DNA from: Pseudomonadota bacterium
Lineage (GTDB): Bacteria > Myxococcota_A > Bradymonadia > Bradymonadales > GCA-2716585
Assembly: GCA_005804885.1 (NCBI GenBank)
Contig: SYOX01000077.1
Span: 1-32,123, forward strand
DNA: 32,123 nucleotides
Direction of reading: 5' to 3'
This document shows positions 29,694-32,123 of this stretch, in pieces. A model generated the notes under the pieces. That model ran no database searches. It worked only from the letters and a program-made list of their open reading frames with translations, and had not been told where the DNA came from. Every line of letters starts with the position of its first letter. Within the stretch, counting starts at the first letter, position 1. The position numbers were made by a program, and so were the translations under genes.

Positions 29694-30083
29694 TCAGGCG
29701 GGCTCCTCGTCCTCTCGGCGGGCGCGCCGCGCGGCGGCGGCTGGGGAGGCGGCGGCGATCGCGTCGGGGAGGTGGTCCATGAGGACCTGCTGGACGGCGA
29801 GCGGGACGGGGGCGATATCGGCGGCCTCTTCGGAGACACCCAGCCGGGCCTTGAGGACGGCCAGGGTGCCCTGGACGAAGCGCGAGGGGGGCGGCAGGCC
29901 GACGTCGTGGCCTGTGAGGTAGGCGAGGATCTGGTCGCGGTACTCAAGCTCGATCAGGGCCATCGCGCGGGAGCATTCGAGGCACTGGTCGACCTGGGCC
30001 AGCAGGACGGCGGCGTCCTCGTCGCTGAAGGAGTCGTCGATCAGGGCGTAGAGATCGTCGGGGGTCAGTGGGCAAGAAGTCAC
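29694..30083 (-). CDS. Small protein with CxxC anti-sigma-like N-terminus
   Basis: 129 residues from a GTG at 30081-30083, chosen because AGGGAG lies six bases upstream; an upstream GTG at 30101 lacks such a site. The first 45 residues resemble the zinc-binding region of anti-sigma factors: Q30-x3-C34-x2-C37, where the usual His is Gln. The rest is helical, Pro-rich, and ends in an Ala/Arg/Glu tail; no membrane segment is present. No sigma factor gene is adjacent in the window. It follows a 500-residue unknown gene on the same strand, 91 bp downstream. An anti-sigma or zinc-finger regulatory role is possible but unproven. Confidence 0.7.
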   Translation of the reverse strand: MTSCPLTPDDLYALIDDSFSDEDAAVLLAQVDQCLECSRAMALIELEYRDQILAYLTGHDVGLPPPSRFVQGTLAVLKARLGVSEEAADIAPVPLAVQQVLMDHLPDAIAAASPAAAARRARREDEEPA

Positions 30084-30174
30084 GGCGCGCTCCCTGTGCA
30101 CTTGGCCTCTCCGGATGAGGATGTGGCCGCTGGACCCATTAGGTTTGGCCTGGTGCGGAGCTGGGCGCGGGCGA

Positions 30175-31677
30175 TCATATCCACTCCAGGAGGCTGTCCT
30201 TGAGGGCGTCGCCGAGGGCGCGGCGCTGGTCGCCCAGGGTCGGCGCGCGCTGGAGGGCCGCGAGCCAGCGTCGGTTCTCGTCGTCGCCGAGCCAGAGGGC
30301 GCGCAGGCGCAACTCCGCCAGGAGGGCCGCCTCGTCGAGGCCGAGGGCTTCGAGCCAGTACCAGCGCACCAGGGTGTCGGGCTCGGCGCGATCCAGGGCG
30401 ACGATCAGAGCCGGGAGATCGGTGAGGATCTGGGCGAGCAGCGGCTCGGGGAGTCGGACGCGGGCGGGGTCCTCTTCGAGGAGGTCGGCGAGCTTGTCGC
30501 GCAGGCCGGCCCAGATCCGGGTGAGGGCGGCGCGCAGCTCGGCCTGGGTCTGGGCCTCGTCGATCTTGTGGAGGCGCTCGCGGTCCTCGGCGGCGAAGCG
30601 GGCCACGAGCCAGTCCAGCGGCGCGCCGCCGCCGAGGCGCCCTTCTTCGACGGCGGCGGCGCGGGCGGCCTCCAGTCGGGTCTTGGCGAGGCGGTCGAGG
30701 GCGGCCCGGAGGCTGGCGCTGAGGTTGATCACGGCGCGGAAGCGGTCGGCCTGACACATCAGGATGATCTCGGCGATCATCTCCAGGGCGATCTCATCTT
30801 CGTCGCGGGGCGCGCTGGCGGGCAGGCGCGCGGCGACCCAGCGGGCCTTCTGTCGGCAGAGCTGATCGACGAAGTGGCGCAGGGGTTCGAAGCCGGGGTT
30901 GGGGCGACCTGGGCTGCGCTCGACGGGCTCGGACCAGGAGATCCAGGCCAGCAGGTGGAAGATCAGGGCGTTGACGTCGTGCGGGGAGCGGGCTCGCAGG
31001 GCCAGGGCCAGGGCCTCGACCTCTTGATCGGCCTGGGCGTCGGCGTGGTCGAGCTTGAGGGCCAGGGCGTCGGGGAAGCCCTCGGGGCCGGGCGAGGTGA
31101 AGCGGGCGCGGGCGTCGTCATCGTACCAGAAGAGGAGGTGGCGGCGGCGCAGGAGCGGGCGAAGCGCGGGCCCGGCGGCGATCGCCGGGTGGGCCTCGGG
31201 GCTCTCGGGCGAGAGCCCGGGCGGCGGGGCGCTCAGGACGGCGCGGCGGGCCAGCGGGGGGTTGAGGCGGGCGACGTGGGCCGGGTCAAAGCCCGCCAGC
31301 AGCCAGCAGGGCGCGGGCGCGAACCACCGCTCCAGCGCCTCTTCGGCCTCGACGCCCTCTTCAAGCGCCTCCAGGCCGAGGAAGAGCGCCCCGAGGAGCT
31401 GGCGAAAGCGGTTCATGTCGCCGACGCGATCCGAGGCCGCGGCGGGGGCGTCGCCGAGGAACCACTTGCTCTCCAGCCCGTCGGTCAGGGCCTCGACGAA
31501 GGCGTCCAGGCCAGGGCAGAGGGCGGCGCGGGCGTCGAGCCATTGGCGACGGCGCTCGGCGCTGAAGGCGATGAAGCTGCCTCGGCGGTAGAAGACGCCT
31601 CGGGGGAAGACCTCGCACAGGTCCTGGAAGGCGGCCCTCAAGTCGGTCTCCCGAAGCTGCGCGGCTGCCGCCCTCAT
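30175..31677 (-). CDS. Unrecognised 500-residue soluble protein
   Basis: The ATG at 31675-31677 has AGGAGAGG directly upstream; the longer open frame above it has no ribosome site. The protein is Ala/Leu/Arg/Glu-rich, mostly helical by appearance, with no signal peptide, membrane helix or nucleotide-binding motif I can see. Aromatic-rich patches occur near 119-130 (RWFAPAPCWLLA) and near 260-280. GC-rich third positions and the strong ribosome site argue it is real. It starts 16 bp after the ctaB stop, so the two are probably co-transcribed, with the CxxC protein as third gene. Function unknown. Confidence 0.8.
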   Translation of the reverse strand: MRAAAAQLRETDLRAAFQDLCEVFPRGVFYRRGSFIAFSAERRRQWLDARAALCPGLDAFVEALTDGLESKWFLGDAPAAASDRVGDMNRFRQLLGALFLGLEALEEGVEAEEALERWFAPAPCWLLAGFDPAHVARLNPPLARRAVLSAPPPGLSPESPEAHPAIAAGPALRPLLRRRHLLFWYDDDARARFTSPGPEGFPDALALKLDHADAQADQEVEALALALRARSPHDVNALIFHLLAWISWSEPVERSPGRPNPGFEPLRHFVDQLCRQKARWVAARLPASAPRDEDEIALEMIAEIILMCQADRFRAVINLSASLRAALDRLAKTRLEAARAAAVEEGRLGGGAPLDWLVARFAAEDRERLHKIDEAQTQAELRAALTRIWAGLRDKLADLLEEDPARVRLPEPLLAQILTDLPALIVALDRAEPDTLVRWYWLEALGLDEAALLAELRLRALWLGDDENRRWLAALQRAPTLGDQRRALGDALKDSLLEWI

Positions 31678-31693
31678 CGGCCTCTCCTGGAGT

Positions 31694-32123
31694 TCAGGGG
31701 GTCGCGCCGAGCGCCGCGAGCGGATCAAGGGCGGTGGAGACGACCGGGACAATCTCAAGGATCGGGCCTGCGGGCGTCAGGAGCGGCTCGACCAGGAGGC
31801 TGTCGAGCGACATGGCGCCGAAGAGCAGCCCGAGGTAGATGATCGAGTAGGCGAAGGTGCGCTTGGGCCACAGATCGCCCTCGGTCGTGAGGATCTTGGC
31901 CGAGCAGAAGCAGAACATCAGGCCCAGCACGATCGCGGCGACCAGATAGATGATCCCCATGCCAGCGAAGGCCAGCGACACCGTCACCGGCATCAGGAGC
32001 ACGGTGTAGAGCATGATCTGGCGCTTCGTGACCGCCTCGCCGCTGACCACGGGCAGCATCGGCACCCCCGCCCGGCTGTAATCGAGGCGCTTGTAGAGGG
32101 CCAGGGCCCAGAAGTGCGGCGGC
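31694..32123 (-). CDS. ctaB: Protoheme IX farnesyltransferase, C-terminal 143 residues (runs off right edge)
   Basis: The reverse strand is open from the window edge to the stop at 31694-31696. It begins with the conserved loop PPHFWALALYKRLDYSRAGVP and MLPVVSGEAVTKRQI, typical of UbiA-family heme O synthases, followed by membrane helices (MLYTVLLMPVTVSLAF, IIYLVAAIVLGLMF, and FAYSIIYLGLLFGAM). The enzyme adds a farnesyl group to protoheme to make heme O for terminal oxidases, in the inner membrane. After the last helix there is a ~35-residue tail ending LAALGATP, somewhat longer than usual. The N-terminal half, with the DxxxD motifs, lies outside the window. Confidence 0.93.
   Translation of the reverse strand, partial: PPHFWALALYKRLDYSRAGVPMLPVVSGEAVTKRQIMLYTVLLMPVTVSLAFAGMGIIYLVAAIVLGLMFCFCSAKILTTEGDLWPKRTFAYSIIYLGLLFGAMSLDSLLVEPLLTPAGPILEIVPVVSTALDPLAALGATP

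Overview
The window is a GC-rich (high-60s percent by eye) bacterial chromosome segment. Its gene content points to a Myxococcota-like organism (for example Bradymonadales or another former deltaproteobacterium): FHA-domain regulators, PATAN/DUF4388 and Roadblock/LC7 proteins, MoxR/DUF58-type proteins, secreted lipoproteins with Asp/Pro linkers followed by FG-GAP/VCBS repeats, and a giant Ig-like plus lamin-tail lipoprotein. The assignment rests on style and domain content only; no rRNA or tRNA gene was seen.

Layout. 1-360 (-) is the start of a MoxR AAA ATPase that runs off the left edge. 361-906 is a divergent intergenic region with two promoter-like signals and a probable frameshifted gene remnant. 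907-2826 (+) is a pair: a pseudo-receiver/PATAN/Roadblock protein and a stand-alone Roadblock protein. 3031-6708 (-) holds a double-FHA/TPR membrane protein followed by hflX. 6965-8563 (+) is cysS, convergent with an acyl-CoA dehydrogenase (8705-9859, -) across two hairpins. 10156-12012 (+) is an APC permease with a soluble C-terminal domain, convergent with a 1785-residue lipoprotein (12032-17389, -).

From 17656 to 28976 there are seven + strand genes: an FG-GAP lipoprotein, DUF58 protein, polytopic DUF4129-like protein, Cys-rich lipoprotein, double-FHA protein, pseudokinase-PP2C fusion and a two-AAA Clp ATPase. The last three are tightly spaced (one 4-bp overlap, one 70-bp gap). They look like a phospho-signalling module coupled to a protein unfoldase whose second ATPase domain has lost its hydrolysis residues. 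This is the best candidate for an undescribed protein system in the window.

28977-29693 is a 717-bp gene-free stretch between convergent genes. It holds a regular array of about eleven palindromic boxes (core CCCTYGAGGG) at a 42-44 bp period, two much longer palindromes centred exactly on two of the boxes, an internal 86-bp duplication, and next to it a 199-bp MITE-like unit with 16-bp inverted ends. This is the strongest unexplained DNA-level signal. The window closes with three - strand genes: the 3' end of a protoheme IX farnesyltransferase gene (ctaB), a 500-residue protein I do not recognise, and a small protein with a CxxC anti-sigma-like motif.
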